Source: Luteimonas huabeiensis HB2 | Lineage (GTDB): Bacteria > Pseudomonadota > Gammaproteobacteria > Xanthomonadales > Xanthomonadaceae | Reading direction: 5' to 3' | Length of the DNA stretch: 64,000 nt | NCBI RefSeq assembly: GCF_000559025.1 | Contig: NZ_JAAN01000041.1 | Span: 50,962-114,961 of the forward strand | Part shown: positions 63,835 to 64,000 of the stretch, in pieces | Layout of the letters: each line of letters starts with the position of its first letter | Position numbering within the stretch: the stretch's first letter is position 1 | Translations under genes and position numbers: made by a program | Notes under the pieces: generated by a model | Databases searched by the model: none | What the model was told of the DNA's origin: nothing | Seen by the model: only the letters and a program-made list of their open reading frames with translations

Positions 63835-64000
63835 ATGCCGAGATCACGCGACCCGTTGCATGACCTGCAACTGCTGCGCGACCTGAGCATCATCAACGCC
63901 CGCACCACGGCCGAACTCGGGCCGCTGCCGCCGGGCGGCGTGCCGGTCGCCCCGAAGCGCAGGCCGAACCTGCCGCGAACGAAACCATCATCCGAACCCG
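63835..64000 (+). CDS. Partial ORF at the right edge
   Basis: From ATG 63835 a frame stays open to the end of the window (55 codons). It reads plausibly (DPLHDLQLLRDLSIINARTT, then PLPPGGVPVAPKRRPNLPR). AGAGG lies about 9 nt upstream. Too short to assign a family. Confidence 0.4.
   Translation, partial: MPRSRDPLHDLQLLRDLSIINARTTAELGPLPPGGVPVAPKRRPNLPRTKPSSEP

Noticed and set aside
63407..63886. A 159-aa frame overlapping the right-end ORFs
   Set aside because: Arg/Thr-rich composition, no ribosome-binding site and it conflicts with the better-supported frames at 63483 and 63835.

Overview
The window looks like chromosome from a high-GC gammaproteobacterium of the Xanthomonadales (Lysobacter/Luteimonas-like). 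The evidence is the conserved ftsE-ftsX-(response regulator)-ung-rpoH and rhlB/trxA-rho neighbourhoods, a TonB-dependent receptor of the Xanthomonas/Caulobacter type, several S9 and S46 periplasmic peptidases, and xanthomonadin-type (aryl polyene) synthase and halogenase genes. No rRNA, tRNA, CRISPR array, transposase or prophage was seen. The genus cannot be fixed from the sequence alone.

Left part (1-7.4 kb) is a metal and respiration block: a CzcCBA-type RND efflux operon (czcA cut by the window edge) with a small His-rich CzcI-like protein, a type II NADH dehydrogenase and a ZupT-type zinc importer. From 7.4 to 16.3 kb lies housekeeping: rpoH, ung, a two-receiver response regulator with one degenerate receiver, ftsX, ftsE, rhlB, and the divergent trxA-rho pair. 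Rho has a long disordered N-terminal extension and RhlB a long basic C-terminal tail.

16.7-25 kb holds two tandem secreted TonB_C-like proteins, a very large membrane-anchored ankyrin-repeat protein, ycgL and a cytochrome bd/CIO-type oxidase (cydAB) preceded by a threefold tandem repeat that may be an operator array. 25.3-27.5 kb is a lower-GC, translationally coupled three-gene operon: an exported transglutaminase-like protein, a small secreted protein joining a signal peptide to an RHS core remnant and an HExxH domain, and a lipoprotein. It is the best candidate here for a little-described system, possibly a stand-alone polymorphic-toxin/immunity module.

27.8-39.4 kb carries an S9 peptidase, cysteine dioxygenase, hemF, an S46 dipeptidyl peptidase, several small unknown proteins, a universal stress protein and a UvrD/Rep helicase. 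39.5-52 kb is a carbohydrate-utilisation locus: two TonB-dependent receptors, a cupin/JmjC-like protein, an MFS sugar porter, a LacI-family repressor and a GH3 lipoprotein. Three copies of the near-palindrome TGACA(G/A)CGCTGTCA stand before both receptors and the GH3 gene, defining a probable local regulon.

52.3-64 kb has a glutathione transferase, an orphan protein, a DPP IV-like peptidase, a polyene-type ketosynthase / chain-length factor / glycosyltransferase / FAD-halogenase cluster, a cation:proton antiporter, a lipoprotein and two poorly defined terminal ORFs. A family of composite inverted-repeat elements sits within a few bases of several stop codons, and several genes have a -10-like hexamer only 6-8 nt before the start codon, suggesting leaderless mRNAs.
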